A stretch of 64,000 nt of DNA from Portulaca oleracea (GCA_029582165.1 CM055890.1:4225044-4289043); one strand, 5' to 3'; positions 12,077-22,998 are shown, numbered from the stretch's first letter. Notes: generated from the sequence alone by a model not told the origin. Program-made: numbers and translations.

Positions 12077-12601
12077 AAAATTGGATTCTAATAATCCCTA
12101 CTTTCACCAATTGGACAATGGTGGACCGTACTTTCACTTTGTATTCTGATGGTCCAAAAAAAATAAAATTGGATTATAGTGGGATATTTTCGAGAGAATC
12201 ATAGATTTTGTGTTGCATTTGATTCAAAACTTATTATAACACTTTATAATGATTTTTAATGAAATTACAGCGTTTCTCCCAATTTTTTTTCATTTTTTTA
12301 TTATTTTTTACGATTTTTTCACTTTTATTATTTTTAAAAAATCATAATAATTATTCGGAGTCTCAAAAAAATAATTTAAAAAATGTTTTAGAAACTACAA
12401 TTTATTAACTTTCTAGGGGCAGGAACGAAAAAAACAAAAACAATATAGTGTAGGAATGAAAATAATAAGAAGAATGTGGAGGTGGATTTGATACCACTAC
12501 AATCCAATTTTATTTTTTTTTTGGACCACCAGAATACAAAGTGAAAGTACGGTCCACCATTGTCCAATTGATGAAAGTAGAGATTATTAGAATCCAATTA
12601 T

Positions 12602-12603
<2 letters not shown>
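12075..12603. mobile_element. Foldback element flanked by (TA)n, 529 bp
   Basis: The first 105 bases (from GGAAAATTGGATTCTAATAA) and the last 105 (to TTATTAGAATCCAATTATCC) are inverted copies with few mismatches. The centre is AT-rich and non-coding. Both ends sit directly in TA repeats, so the target duplication cannot be told from the repeat. The structure fits a non-autonomous element that targets TA microsatellites or TA dinucleotides. Confidence 0.75.
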
Positions 12604-12665
<62 letters not shown>

Positions 12666-12666
12666 T

Positions 12667-12697
<31 letters not shown>

Positions 12698-12703
12698 TAT
12701 ATA
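12604..12703. repeat. (TA)n followed by (TTTA)n microsatellite
   Basis: TA repeats to about 12662, then about nine TTTA units, then a short TA run. Confidence 0.95.
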
Positions 12704-12708
12704 TATTT

Positions 12709-12813
12709 GGAAAACTCAGAGAGATCATTCCATTAACAAAACATTTTAGAAGTATACTCTAGGCATGCCTAGAGGGGCATCAATCAAAAAGCCCAAGTTG
12801 CCAAAAATAATCA

Positions 12814-12817
<4 letters not shown>
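12709..12817 (-). repeat. Repeated segment, copy B (possible LINE 3' end)
   Basis: This is the second copy of the segment at 11946-12033, sharing ACTCTAGGCAT, AGAGGGGCATCAATC and AAAAAGCCCAAGTTGCC. It lies between a TTTA repeat and a TA repeat. Read on the minus strand the TTTA run would be a (TAAA)n tail, typical of some LINEs. Confidence 0.4.
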
Positions 12818-12884
<67 letters not shown>

Positions 12885-12906
12885 TGTATGTATGTATGTA
12901 TGTATG

Positions 12907-12966
<60 letters not shown>
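12818..12966. repeat. (TA)n-(TATG)n-(TA)n compound microsatellite
   Basis: A TA run, about fourteen TATG units (12857-12912) and another TA run. The chromovirus at 12972 inserted just right of it. The Tyr/Ile/Met/Cys frames through it are artefacts. Confidence 0.95.
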
Positions 12967-12971
12967 GGAAC

Positions 12972-14226
12972 TGATGGAGGTCCATCTACATCAGCATTGC
13001 TCATGGAAACTCCAGAGGACCTAAGGAGGACTTTCTGTCCTAAGGATTTCAGCAGGTCTTACATACACCTTGATCTGGCTGGAAACTCAGGAGGGATTAA
13101 GTCCTTCCTACAGCAAGAATGAAGGCAGTAAGAAAGACAGGTCCTAGGGGAATTTTGAAGCATTCGAAGGCAGTAAGTTGTTCACCCCAGGAGCCTGTGC
13201 AAAGGACAGCTTTGACCTTAGAACATAAGTCCAATTGAAGCAATTGGACCTTGGCAGAACCCCAACCTGTGAAATCAGGGTTCAGATTATTTCAAGGTCT
13301 ATTACAAGCTGCAGCAGGACAAGGCAATGACATTTGGTTGGTTCTATATGTTCCTTGGGTCAACAATGGCCCCTGGTCGAGGAGTGCAGAAGACTGATGT
13401 CCTTGGACATTTTCTTCAGCCTGTTTAGCCCCGGGAATATTAGCTACATCAAGCAGTTGGACAGTGTTGGCATTTTCAGCTTTGATAAGGTCATTTGGTC
13501 ATTTTACCCTTTAATGATCGAGTGTCCTTAATTGCTAATACAACCAGCAACTTCAGCAGCCAAGGGAAGATTACAATAAGCTCAGTGGAAGCATGACTAA
13601 GGCAGAAGAAGCAGCTGCTGGCAGTTCCAGATTCAGCTAGCCTTTTTTCTTTTCTTTTGCTATTTTTCTTCATTCAAACTGTTGTAATTATGTAATATAT
13701 TAGTTGTAAGCACCTTACTTATATATCTTAAGTTAGCTTAGACATAGATTAGAGGTTTCCTAATGCTTAGGAAAGCCTTAATCTCTCAGTTACAGCCATC
13801 TACTTGCTCAAAGTAGCAAATATAAGCAGCTCCTGTTGTAATAGAGTTCATTGTGAGTGAATGAATGAAAAACCAGTCGAGCTTGCTCCTGTGTGTTTGT
13901 GAGTATCTCTAAAACTCTCAAATTCTTCTACTTGTCTGTAACTAAGCTTTGGCAAGCTTAGAAGGTGCTAAGTAGGGCTTGGTTTGTGCTCTGGTGGTGT
14001 GGACTGTATCCAGAACATAGGCTGAATTTTGCCCCTGTGTTTTTTACTGAGGTGTAGTCTGTATCAGTTGAATTACACAGGTTTTCTATCTTTTCTTATT
14101 TGTTTTTCGTTCCTTGATGCTTTTCCATCCCTAGGAAAAGCTTTGGTTTGAACAATCAAGGTCAAGGAGGGCCTTTGGTGTTGTCCAGGCAAGTGCACTC
14201 TGATTAGATTGCCTACACATACATCA
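12972..14226 (+). mobile_element. 5' LTR of the chromovirus
   Basis: 1255 bp, beginning TGATGGAGGTCC and ending CATACATCA. It contains a promoter-like tract near 13680-13880 and ends five bases before the primer-binding site. The first 115 bases also form an open frame that matches the pol tail read into the 3' LTR. Confidence 0.9.
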
Positions 14227-14230
14227 GCTT

Positions 14231-14242
14231 TGGTATCAGAGC
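14231..14242 (+). promoter_or_regulatory. Primer-binding site, initiator tRNA-Met
   Basis: TGGTATCAGAGC, complementary to the 3' end of plant initiator tRNA-Met, four bases after the LTR end. Confidence 0.9.
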
Positions 14243-14283
14243 TTTGTGTGACTTTCTTGGTGAAGCTTCTTGCTGATTACAAG

Positions 14284-15300
14284 ATGTCTGCTAGTAAGAC
14301 TGCCGCAGAGGTCGCTGAACAAGCTCTTAGGGAGAAAGCTGAGTTGGAGAAACATGTCCAATATTTGACTGATCAGCTCAAGAATTACCTGTATTTGAAG
14401 AAGCAGAATTTGAAAGATGAGTCTGAATATGAAGAAGAAGGAAGTACATATTCCAATAATCCTTTTGCTGAAGAAGAGGGTCCTAGTGGAAGTAAAAAAG
14501 TTTTAGCCCTAGGCAAAGGAAGGTTGGACTGGACGACAAATTAGATTTCAAAGTGGAGATTCCTGAATTTGAAGGTCAGTTGGACACTGAAGTGTTCTTG
14601 GACTGGCTGCAGACAGTGGAGAGGGTTTTTGATCTGAAGGAAGTTTCTGAAGAAAAGAAGGTCAAGCTTATTGCTCTAAAGTTAAAGAAACATGCTTCAA
14701 TCTGGTGGTCTAATTTGCAGAAAACGCGAGTAGAGAAGGGAAAAGAGAAAGTTAAGACTTGGGAACAGATGAGGGAAAAGCTGAAGTCTAAGTTCTTGCC
14801 TGTGAACTACCTTAGGGAGAACTATGGCAAATTGCAACAGCTAGTGCAAGGTAATAGGTCTGTGGAGGAATATACAAAGGAGTTTGAGCATCTTTTATGG
14901 AGGTGTGACCTCAAGGAGAATGAAACTCAAGTCCTGGTGAGATTTCTGGTAGGATTGAATGAGAATATAAGGCACGTGGTTGAACTGCATCCATATACTA
15001 CTTTAGATGAGCTCAGTTCCCTGGCACACAAGGTAGAACTGCAAACGAGGTCTAAAGGGAAGGAGTCTGTGACAAAACCCCCTATAAACCTCAAGCCAAG
15101 CCTTTTACCTATCCCAGAACCTATCCCACAGCCCAAAGAACCCCCTTTACCCCAAGATATCCCACAAAACAACCAACTCCCCCACAGAAACAACCCTCAA
15201 CTCCTCAAAAAAGCCTAACCCCTATCCCTACTGATAATAGAATGTGTTTTAGATGTCAAGGACTAGGGCACATAGCCTCATAATGTCCCAACAAGAGAGT
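14284..15300 (+). pseudogene. gag: Chromovirus gag (broken)
   Basis: The likely start is the ATG at 14284 (MSASKTAAEVAEQ), which lies downstream of the primer-binding site. The N-terminal part is a Glu/Lys-rich coiled-coil-like segment. A one-base shift near 14540 moves the frame to 14553, where the Retrotrans_gag domain follows (FLDWLQTVERVFDLKE, HASIWW, FLPVNYLRENYGKLQQLVQG, EYTKEFEHLLWRCDL). A Pro-rich stretch ends in a stop at about 15218. The zinc knuckle (CFRCQGLGHIAS then C) is in another frame near 15247-15290 and has a TAA before its last Cys. The protein would coat the RNA in the particle, and this copy cannot make a full-length product. Confidence 0.85.
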
Positions 15301-15900
15301 GGTAACTTTAGTTGACTATCAAGCTTCATGGTTTGCTGAACTAGAAGTTGAGGAGGAAGAGGAAGAGCATCCAGAGGGAGAAATGCTTGATCCTGTATAT
15401 GATGAGGTTGAGGAAGGTCCTGATGAAGGAGAGCTATTGGTGATCAGAAGAGTTCTTAGCAGTTCTTCTGTTGAGACAGGACAGGAACAAAGAGAATCTT
15501 TGTTTCATACCAGGTGCACTGTGAAAGGAAAGGTCTGCTCTATTATAATAGATGGTGGTAGCTGTACAAATGCAGCTTCACAAGAAATGGTGGAGAAGTT
15601 ACAGCTGGTGACTTCATCCCATCTAGCACCCTATTCTATACAATGGTTGAAGTCCATAGAGGCATTCCTATCACAGAAAGGTGTTTGGTGAGTTTTTCAA
15701 TAGGCAAATCATATCATGATTCTGTTTGGTGTGATGTCTTGCCTATGGATGCATGTCATTTGTTTTTGGGAAGGCCTTGGATGTTTGACAGGTCTGTGCA
15801 ACAGGATGGAAGGGCCAATACTTATACCTTGGTGGTGAATCACAAGAAAGTAACCTTAACCCCTCTCAAACAAACCCAGCCCACAAAGAACCTATACATT
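15301..15900 (+). pseudogene. Chromovirus aspartic protease region (broken)
   Basis: The frame 15299-15691 has an acidic linker (EEEEEEHPEGE, LLVIRRVLSS) and then the protease core with IIIDGGSCTNAAS near 15542-15580, where the DGGS replaces the usual D-T/S-G. A shift near 15650 moves the second half to the frame starting 15643, which holds CDVLPMDACHLFLGRPWMFDR, the protease C-terminal part with the ILGRPW-type motif. The enzyme would cut the gag-pol polyprotein. The frameshift lies between the active-site loop and the C-terminal part. Confidence 0.8.
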
Positions 15901-17155
15901 GAGCCTACCCTTGATCTTTTACTAGCTGCTGAGCATCATGAGTTCAGTGCTTGTAAGGATCTTATCCTATTGTCCCCTGATGAACCACAAACCCCACAAA
16001 ATAACCATCCCCTACTTATCCCACTCCTGGAAGAGTATGTTTATTTATTTCCAGATGAAATGCCCCCAGGATTACCCCCCAAGAGAGACATCCAACACAA
16101 AATTGATCTAGTCCCAGGATCAGTTTTGCCTAATAAACCTACTTATAGGATGGCTCCAGCTGAAACTGTTGAGATTCAAAGGCAAGTAGATGATCTTCTT
16201 AGCAAGGGAATGATCAGGGAAAGTCTGAGTCCTTGTGCAGTACCTACTCTGTTAGTGCCTAAGAAGGATGGTAGCCAGAAAATGTGTATTGACTGCAGAG
16301 CTATAAATAAAATCACAATCAAGTACAGGTTCCCAATACCTAGACTTGAAGATCTTCTTGATGAGCTCTATGGGTCTCAGGTACTTTCCAAGATAGACTT
16401 GATGAATGGAAGACAACATTTAAAATAAATGGAGGTCTGTTTGAATGGCTTGTAATGCCCTTTGGCCTCACAAATGCCCCTTCTACATTCATGAGACTTA
16501 TTAATCAGGTGCTAAAGCCTTTGATTGGAAGTTGTGTAGTTGTTTATTTTGATGATATTTTGGTTTATAGTAAGACAGAAGCATATCATCAGCAACACTT
16601 GAAGCAAGTGATGGATATTATGTCTAAGGAGAAACTCTATGGAAATTTGAAGAAGTGTCAGTTCTTTACAGACCAAGTTATTTTTCTTGGCTACATAGTA
16701 TCTACAGATGTTATTCAGGTTGATCAAGAGAAGATCAAGGCCATTCAAGAGTGGCCTATACCCAGTTCTATACAACAAGTAAGGAGTTTTCATGGGCTAG
16801 CTTCATTTTACAGAAGATTTGTGAGAAATTTTAGAACTATTATGGCAACCATGACTGAAGTGATCAAAGGAAAGTCTTTTCAATGGACTCCACCAGCACG
16901 GAAGTCCTTTGAACATATCAAAGAGAAGCTGACAACAGCACCAATACTTGCATTGCCTAACTTTTCTAAGGTTTTTGAAGTTGAATGTGATGCCTCAGGA
17001 GTTGGCAAAGGAGTTGTCTTATCTCAAGAAGGCAGGCCTATAGCTTATTTCAGTGAGAAATTGAATGAAGCAAAGAAGAGATACAACACTTATGACAAGG
17101 AGTTCTATGTAATTATCAAAGCTCTTGAGCATTGGAGGCATTACTTGGTTGGATG
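15901..17155 (+). pseudogene. Chromovirus reverse transcriptase and RNase H (internal deletion)
   Basis: RT begins near [20 protein letters not shown] (about 16050), with the fingers motif [18 protein letters not shown]. After SKIDL (16400) about 35-40 bases are missing compared with the sister element at 51290-50190, shifting the frame. The palm resumes at [14 protein letters not shown], and the catalytic YFDDI lies at about 16543-16556. The connection and RNase H follow ([54 protein letters not shown]), with a stop at 17154. The RNase H tail and its catalytic DHEAL continue past the stop. The deletion removes part of the palm, so the enzyme is dead. Confidence 0.85.
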
Positions 17156-17156
17156 A

Positions 17157-18731
17157 GAATTTGTCCTGCATATTGATCATGAAGCCCTGAAGTATATTCA
17201 AGGACAGCACAAGCTTAATCCTAGACATGCTAAGTGGGTTGAGTTTATGCAATCCTTTCATTTCATGATCCATCATAAATCAGGCAACGTGAACAAGGGA
17301 GTTGATGCCCTTTCCAGAAGATTTTTCTTATTACGTATCCTGGATTCCAGAATCCTAGGATTTGGGCAACTGAAGGTCCTTTATTCTACATATGATGATT
17401 TCAAAGACAAGTTTCTGGCTTGTCAGCAGCATCCTCAGGGTCTGTATCATACAGATCATGGATTTTTATTCAAAGGAAGCAGATTATGCATTCCCAGAAG
17501 CAGTATAAGGGAATTATTAATCTCTGAAGTACATGGAGGAGGATTAGCAGGAGACTTTGGCATAGAAAAAACATTGCTTATGCTGAAGGAACATTATTTC
17601 TGGCCAAAGATGGGAAGAGATGTAGAGCATCTTATCAAGAGGTACAACATAGGTAAGCTATCCAAGAGTCAAAGCCTACCCCAAGGGCTTTATACCCCTT
17701 TGCCTATTCCTAGAAGTCCCTGGGAAGACATAAGCCTTGATTTTATTGTGGGACTCCCAAGAACCCAGAGAGGTAAAGACTCTATTATGGTTGTTGTTGA
17801 TAGATTCTCAAAAATGGCTCATTTTATTCCTTGCAATACTACCTATGATGCTGTGAAAGTTGTTCATTTATACTTTCAAGAGGTAGTCAGGTTATATGGC
17901 ATTCCTAGGTCTATGGTTTCAGATAGGGATACCAAGTTTCTAAGCCATTTCTGGATCACATTGTGGAAGAAGATGGGAACTCAACTCAAATTTAGCACCA
18001 CCTGTCATCCTGAGACATATGGCCAAACTGAGGATACCAACAGAACCTTAGGTGCACTTTTGAGAAGTTTGGTGGCAAGAAATAAAGGCAGTTGGGATAC
18101 TTTGCTACCACAGGCAGAATTTGCATCCAATAGAGCCCCTAGTAAAACTACTGGTCATTCACCATTTCAAGTGGTCTATGGGCTAAATCCAACTACTCCT
18201 TTGGATTTGGTACCTCAAGCTACTTCAATCAAGTTTAGCTATGAAGCTGATCTGAGGGCTAAGTAAATTAAAGAGTTCCATCAACAAGTGCAGCAGCAAA
18301 TTGAGAAGTATAATGAGAAAATAGCAGCAGCAGCAAATCAAAAGAGGAGGAGAGTTACATTTGTTCCAGGTGATTTGGTTTGGATACACCTAAGGAAAGA
18401 CAAGTTTCCTAGCAGGAGGAAAGGGAAGCTTGTTTCCAGGGCTGATGGTCCATTCGAGGTGCTTGAACAAGTCAATGAAAATGCTTATAAACTGGATTTG
18501 ACAGAGGACTATGGACGAAGTGCAACTTTTAATGTGGCAGATCTCAGACCTTATTATCCAGAAGATGAAGGTTTGCCATGTTTGAGGTCAAACTTTTCTG
18601 AACCTGAGGGGGATGACGGAGGTCCATCTACATCAGCATTGCTCATGGACACTCCAGAGAACCTAAGGAGGACTTTCTATCCTGAGGATTTCAGCAGGTC
18701 TTACATACACCTTGATCTGGCTGGAAACTAA
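17157..18731 (+). pseudogene. Chromovirus integrase with tail reading into the 3' LTR
   Basis: The segment 17247-18266 carries the end of RNase H (HHKSGNVNKGVDALSRR), an N-terminal zinc-finger region and the integrase core. The core keeps the first Asp (LDFIVGLPRT), the second Asp (VSDRDTKFLSHFW) and the Glu region (PETYGQTEDTNRTLG). The zinc finger is damaged: the second His is Asp (GDFG) and both Cys are gone (YNIGKLSKS in place of a CATCQISKS-type run). A stop at 18264 precedes the C-terminal domain 18288-18731 (FVPGDLVWIHLRKDKFPSRRKGKL, RADGPFEVLEQVNENAYKLDL, FNVADLRPY). This last frame crosses the LTR start at 18614 and continues 117 bases into the LTR. Confidence 0.85.
18606..18613 (+). 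promoter_or_regulatory. Polypurine tract
   Basis: GAGGGGGA directly before the 3' LTR start TGACGG. It lies inside the integrase tail frame. Confidence 0.85.
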
Positions 18732-19863
18732 GGAGGGATTAAGTCCTTCCTACAGCAAGAATGAAGGCACTAAGAAAGACAGGTCCTAGGGGAATTTTGA
18801 AGCATTCAAAGGCAGTAAGTTGTTCATCCCAGGAGCCTGTGCAAAGGGCAGCTTTGGCCTTAGAACATAAGTCCAATTGAAGCAATTGGCCCTTGGCAGA
18901 ACCCCAACCTGTGAAATCAGGGTTCAGATTATTTCAAGGTATATTAGAAGTTGCAACAGGACAAGGCAATGACATTTGGTTGGTTCTATATGTTCCTTGG
19001 GTCAACAATGGCCCCTGGTCGAGGAGTGCAGAAGACTAATGTCCTTGGACATTTTCTGCAGCCTGCTTAGCCCCGGGAATATTAGCTACATCAAGCTGCT
19101 GGATAGAGTTGGCATTTTCAGCTTTGACAAGGTCATTTGATCATTTTACCCTTTAATGATTGAGTGTCCTTAATTGCTAATACAACCAACAATTTCAGCA
19201 GCCAAGGGAAGATTATAATAAGCTCAGTGGAAGCATGACTAAGGCAGAAGAAGCGATTTGGCGATTCACATTCAACATTTTTTTATTTTCTTTTGCTGTT
19301 TTTCTTCATTTAAACTGATGTAATTATGTAATATATTAGTTGTAAGCAGCTTACTTATGCATCTTAAGTTAGCTTAGACATAGATTAGAGGTTTCCTAAT
19401 GCTTAGGAAAGCCTTAATCTTTCGGTTACAGCCAGCTACTTGCTCAAGGTAGCAAATATAAGCAGCTCCTGTTGTAATAGAGTTCATTATGAGTGAATGA
19501 ATGAAAAACCAGTCGAGCTTGCTCCTGTGTGTTTGTGAGTATCTCTAAAACTCTCAAATTCTTCTACTTGTCTGTAACTAAGCTTTGGCAAGCTTAGGAG
19601 GTGCTAAGTAGGGTTTGGTTTGTGCTCTGGTGGTGTGGACTGTATCCAGAACATGGGCTTAGTTTTGCCCCTGTGTTTTTTTACTGAGGTGTGGTCTGTA
19701 TCAGTTGAATAACACAGGTTTTCTATCTTTTCTTATTTGTTTTTCGTTCCTTGATGCTTTTCCATCCCTAGGAAAAGCTTTGGTTTGAACAATCAAGGTC
19801 AGGGAGGGCCTTTGGTGTTGTCCAGGCAAGTGCACTCTGATTAGATTGCCTTCACATACATCA
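18614..19863 (+). mobile_element. 3' LTR of the chromovirus
   Basis: 1250 bp, beginning TGACGGAGGTCC and ending CATACATCA, followed by GGAAC. It aligns end to end with 12972-14226, with scattered substitutions and a few small gaps. Confidence 0.9.
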
Positions 19864-20108
19864 GGAACGGATCACATGAGCATGAAATTTTGGTGAGCAT
19901 GTGAGCATGGATGGACATCAAGTATTTTTTAGGACATCAAGTATTGTTTCAATGGACATCAAGTTTGCATGAGAACATCAAAGGAACATCATTTCACCAT
20001 GCAAACTTGATGTCTACTGAAACAATACCTGATGTCCACAATAAAATTATTAGACGTCCTTCTATGCTCACATGCTTACCAAAGTTCCATGCTCATGTGA
20101 TTCGTTCC
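19864..20108. mobile_element. Foldback (MITE-like) element, about 245 bp, split by the chromovirus
   Basis: The left arm GGAACGGATCACATGAGCAT and the right arm ATGCTCATGTGATTCGTTCC are inverted copies, with further pairing inward (TTGGTGAGCATGTGAGCAT with its complement, GACATCAAG with CTTGATGTC). The chromovirus entered at its first five bases, so the left flank is now at 12967. The surroundings are TA/CATA microsatellite, as for the foldback at 12075. Confidence 0.75.
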
Positions 20109-20111
20109 TTA

Positions 20112-20142
<31 letters not shown>

Positions 20143-20181
20143 GTAAACATACATACATACATACATACATACATACATACA

Positions 20182-20225
<44 letters not shown>

Positions 20226-20402
20226 TACAGACAGACATACATACATACATACAGACACACATACACACACACACATACATACATACATACATACATACAT
20301 ACATACATACATACATACATACATACATACATACATACATACATACATACATACATACATACATACATACATACATACATACATACACACATACACACAC
20401 AC

Positions 20403-20481
<79 letters not shown>

Positions 20482-20490
20482 TATATATAC
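20109..20490. repeat. (CATA)n / (CA)n compound microsatellite
   Basis: About 380 bp of CATA and CA units with CAGA interruptions and a short TA run at the end. The long Cys/Val/Tyr/Met frames on both strands are repeat translations, not genes. Confidence 0.97.
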
Positions 20491-21140
20491 ATATATTTGT
20501 TTTTTGAACAAAATTAAAGGTAAATTTATTAAAAAACGCAAGACAATATTACATGAGATTTAGGCACAGAACCAATCTATACACTGTCTATATTGATGTG
20601 TCTTGTTTGCGATGAAAAGAATTCTATCTCGCATGGAATTTCTAATAGTTAGATAAATGTTATCTGGTGCTTTTCTCTGGTTGTTGAAGGCACAGAGGTT
20701 TCTAGCAGCCCAAATATTGTAAGTGTAGGCACATAGAGCAACAACAGCAGTGTCTTTCTTCCATTAGGAACCTTCCGTCTGATAGCGTTATTGCACCAAT
20801 GTTGATAGTCTCTAACATTCGGTAGATGGAGCCATGTAGAGAGGGATCTTCTGACCTGCTGGAGGACTTCACGATGATATAGCAGATGGTCTTGCGTTTC
20901 GTGAGACTGATCACACATGGAGCATGTCGGGGTGATCGAGTCCTGAAAACGATGTAACCTGGCTTTGGTCTGAATCTCGCCATGGAGAGTGATCCAGGTG
21001 ATGACTGAGTGTCTAGGGTTGTCTATCTATTCCAGACTAATCTGGCCCATTTCCAGGGGGGTTGATCAGCTTGAAACCATTTATATCCTGTTGAGACTGA
21101 GTATTGTGCGCGGAGGTGCACGACTTGTTTGAGAAATTCC
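20491..21140 (-). pseudogene. LINE reverse-transcriptase C-terminal remnant
   Basis: On the minus strand the sequence gives short frames resembling the zf-RVT region after a LINE reverse transcriptase: a LHGEIQTKARLHRF-like stretch, then CSMCDQSHETQDHLLYH (a Cys-His pattern), then WLHLPNVRDYQHW and a hydrophobic tail. The frame changes near 20920 and there is no upstream RT core, so it is a 5'-truncated copy. Its 3' end would be near 20495, next to the microsatellite. A partial host gene with the same domain cannot be excluded. Confidence 0.5.
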
Positions 21141-21164
21141 TTGACTTGGCATAACTTCTGGGAT

Positions 21165-21675
21165 TATCTCCTACGACAACTCCTGAGTCGTTGGTTGCTC
21201 ATGTTACTACCCAACAGAAGATGATTACTTTTGGGATTGAAGATCTGCCTCAAGGAGGAGCATCTCACAACAAAGCCCTGTATCTTATAGTGCAATGCTC
21301 CAACAAAACTATCCCACTGGTTCTGGTTGACAATGGTTCAGCTGTAAATGTGTGCCCTTGGAGGACGACGCAAAAATTAGGGGTTCAACAACAACACTTG
21401 GCTCAGAACGGTGTACAACTAAGGGCATATGACAATTCACCTCGGAAATCACTCGGATCTATAGTGTTGCCAATCACTACTAGCAGCATCACTCGAATGT
21501 GGAATTATTGGTGCTAGACGTTCCAGCCTCTTTCAATTTGCTATTAGGGAGGCCATGGCTTCACGAGTGTAACGCTATAGCATCCACTCTACATCAAAAG
21601 GTGAAAATGATGGTTCAAGGACAAGTGATCACTATCTCGGGAGAGTCTATCAATGCTTCTTTCACTCCTAAATAG
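21165..21675 (+). pseudogene. Ogre-type aspartic protease
   Basis: The frame reads TPESLVAHVTTQQ, FGIEDLPQGG, then the active-site loop LVDNGSAVNVCP (21321-21356), with DNGS as the usual Tat/Ogre variant. A shift near 21500 moves the remainder to another frame, where LDVPASFNLLLGRPWLHECNA gives the C-terminal motif. A stop at 21673 ends it. The beginning is cut by the LINE remnant. The protease would process the polyprotein, but this copy is shifted. Confidence 0.75.
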
Positions 21676-21687
21676 TCAACTCTTGAA

Positions 21688-22497
21688 GTGGAGCACAACT
21701 CAATGGATGAAGAACTCCACAATTTTGAGCTTGTGGCGATGATGAGCAAGGATGAAGCACCTTTTGATTTCGATCCCTACTCAAATCCCAAAGTACATGC
21801 TATGCTCAAGAAACAAGGATATTTCCCGAGAATGCCACTGGGCAAGAATCCGAAGAACAAAATTCCGCCTGTGTTCAAGACCTTCAAGCAACAGGGAAGG
21901 TTTGGCTTAGGCTACAAACCAACTGAGAAGGAGGTCAGGCTTGCAAAGATAGCAATAGCTGAACAGAAGAGGATAGACAATCCTCCCACTTTATTCCAGA
22001 TGAAGCCCTATCCACTTACTTTGAATGGGCAGTTTGTTAGGGAAGGCGATGACTTCCCCTACTATGGGTTCCCTGAGCCATTCTATCTGAAGAACAAAGG
22101 GATTCAAGTCGCTGGACTGGAAGTCTTCGATGATTGCTCCATTAATATGGCCACTGTCTTTGTTCTTGCTCGGGACAAACAACCTCCATTAGAATGGACT
22201 CATCTTGCTGGGAGCAACATTTTTGGCATGCTGTTTGGACAAGAAGCCGTCCAAGAGAAGTTTGAAGCTGATGCTGTTATTGCTGCTTTGTCCAACCCAA
22301 GTTTCGACCCAAGTTCCATGATTACTGAAGACGGGGAAGTCAAGGCGGTCTCGTGGGTCGATGCTGAGGAGAATAATTTTGCTTTATCTATAGGGGAGTC
22401 TGTTCCTAAGGACAAAGGGTCAGGTCTTAAGGGTCTAGAGTCAAGTGAGTCTGGTCTTGCTGCGCCAATAATAATCTGGAATTTAATGAACCCTTAA
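21688..22497 (+). pseudogene. Ogre PR-RT linker region, 269-aa open frame
   Basis: An uninterrupted frame follows the protease: DFDPYSNPKVHAMLKKQGYF, then PRMPLGKNPKNKIPPVF, GRFGLGYKPTEKE and PLTLNGQFVREGD. Ogre and other Tat elements have a long spacer between PR and RT with a Gly-rich G-patch-like section, and LGKN/GLGYKP fits that. The function of the spacer is unknown. A stop at 22495 separates it from RT, whose frame resumes at about 22503. Confidence 0.65.
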
Positions 22498-22502
22498 AAG
22501 AA

Positions 22503-22998
22503 CTTTCTAATGAACATGAGCATAAAATGGCGGTGTTTGAAGACACCATAAACGTGGGCACAGAAGAGCAACCTCGGGTGTTGAAGTTAGGTAGTTCACT
22601 CACAGCGGTAGAACGGGTAGCATTCATGGAGCTTCTCAAGGAGTTTGTGGACGTTTTCGCATGGTCCTACGAGGACATGCCTGGGATTGACAAGGAAATT
22701 GCGGAGCACACCATACCTTTGCATCCTAATGCAAAACCGGTTCGACAAAAGGCTAGGAGGATCAAGCCTGAATGGGCTAAGAAGATTGAGAAAGAAGTGA
22801 TCAAGCAGCTTAATGCTAAGTTCATCAAAGCAGTCCAATATCCTGAATGGATTGCTAACATTGTCCTGGTACCCAAGAAAGATGGGAAAGTGCGCATGTG
22901 TGTAGACTTTCGAGACCTCAATAAAGCCAGTCCCAAGGATAGTTTCCCTTTACCTCACATCAATGTATTAGTGGATAACACTTGCGGACATGAGCTCC
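22503..22998 (+). pseudogene. Ogre reverse transcriptase, N-terminal half
   Basis: The frame includes FKE(L)FVDVFAWSYEDMPGID, HTIPLHPNAKPVRQKARRIKPE, IKQLNAKFIKAVQYPEWIANIVLVPKKDGKVRMCVDFRDLNKASPKDSFPLPHINVLVD, that is, fingers and the start of the palm. It runs without stops to GHEL, where the CACTA element begins at 22999. The other half starts at 27350. The spliced length and motif order match plant Tat RTs. Confidence 0.9.
22996..22998. other. Target-site duplication TCC, left copy
   Basis: TCC precedes CACTACAAA, and the same TCC follows TTTGTAGTG at 27347-27349. A 3-bp duplication is the rule for CACTA elements. Confidence 0.85.

Larger units (their letters stand above)
12967..19868 (+). 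mobile_element. Complete but degenerate Ty3/gypsy chromovirus with TSD GGAAC
   Basis: Two LTRs (12972-14226 and 18614-19863), a tRNA-Met primer-binding site, gag-pol in standard order (gag, PR, RT, RNase H, integrase) and a polypurine tract are all present. Identical 5-bp duplications GGAAC (12967-12971 and 19864-19868) bound the 6.9-kb element. Sampled LTR stretches differ by a few bases per hundred, suggesting moderate age. Several shifts, stops and a deletion in RT make it non-autonomous now. The element split a foldback element beginning GGAACGGATCAC. Lineage is judged from the tRNA-Met site, the zinc knuckle and the integrase tail; a CRM-type chromovirus is my best guess. Confidence 0.9.

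Noticed and set aside
12746..13122. Tyr/Ile-rich frames over the TA and TATG repeats
   Set aside because: Microsatellite translation; one frame only becomes protein-like where it enters the chromovirus LTR.
14231..14242. tRNA-like matches at 14231, 40701 and 53783 as tRNA genes
   Set aside because: They are only 12-base complements to tRNA-Met 3' ends, in the fixed place of LTR-element primer sites.
20068..20541. Long Tyr/Val/Cys/Met frames of up to 198 residues on both strands
   Set aside because: They are six-frame translations of the CATA/CA microsatellite and have no start context or domains.
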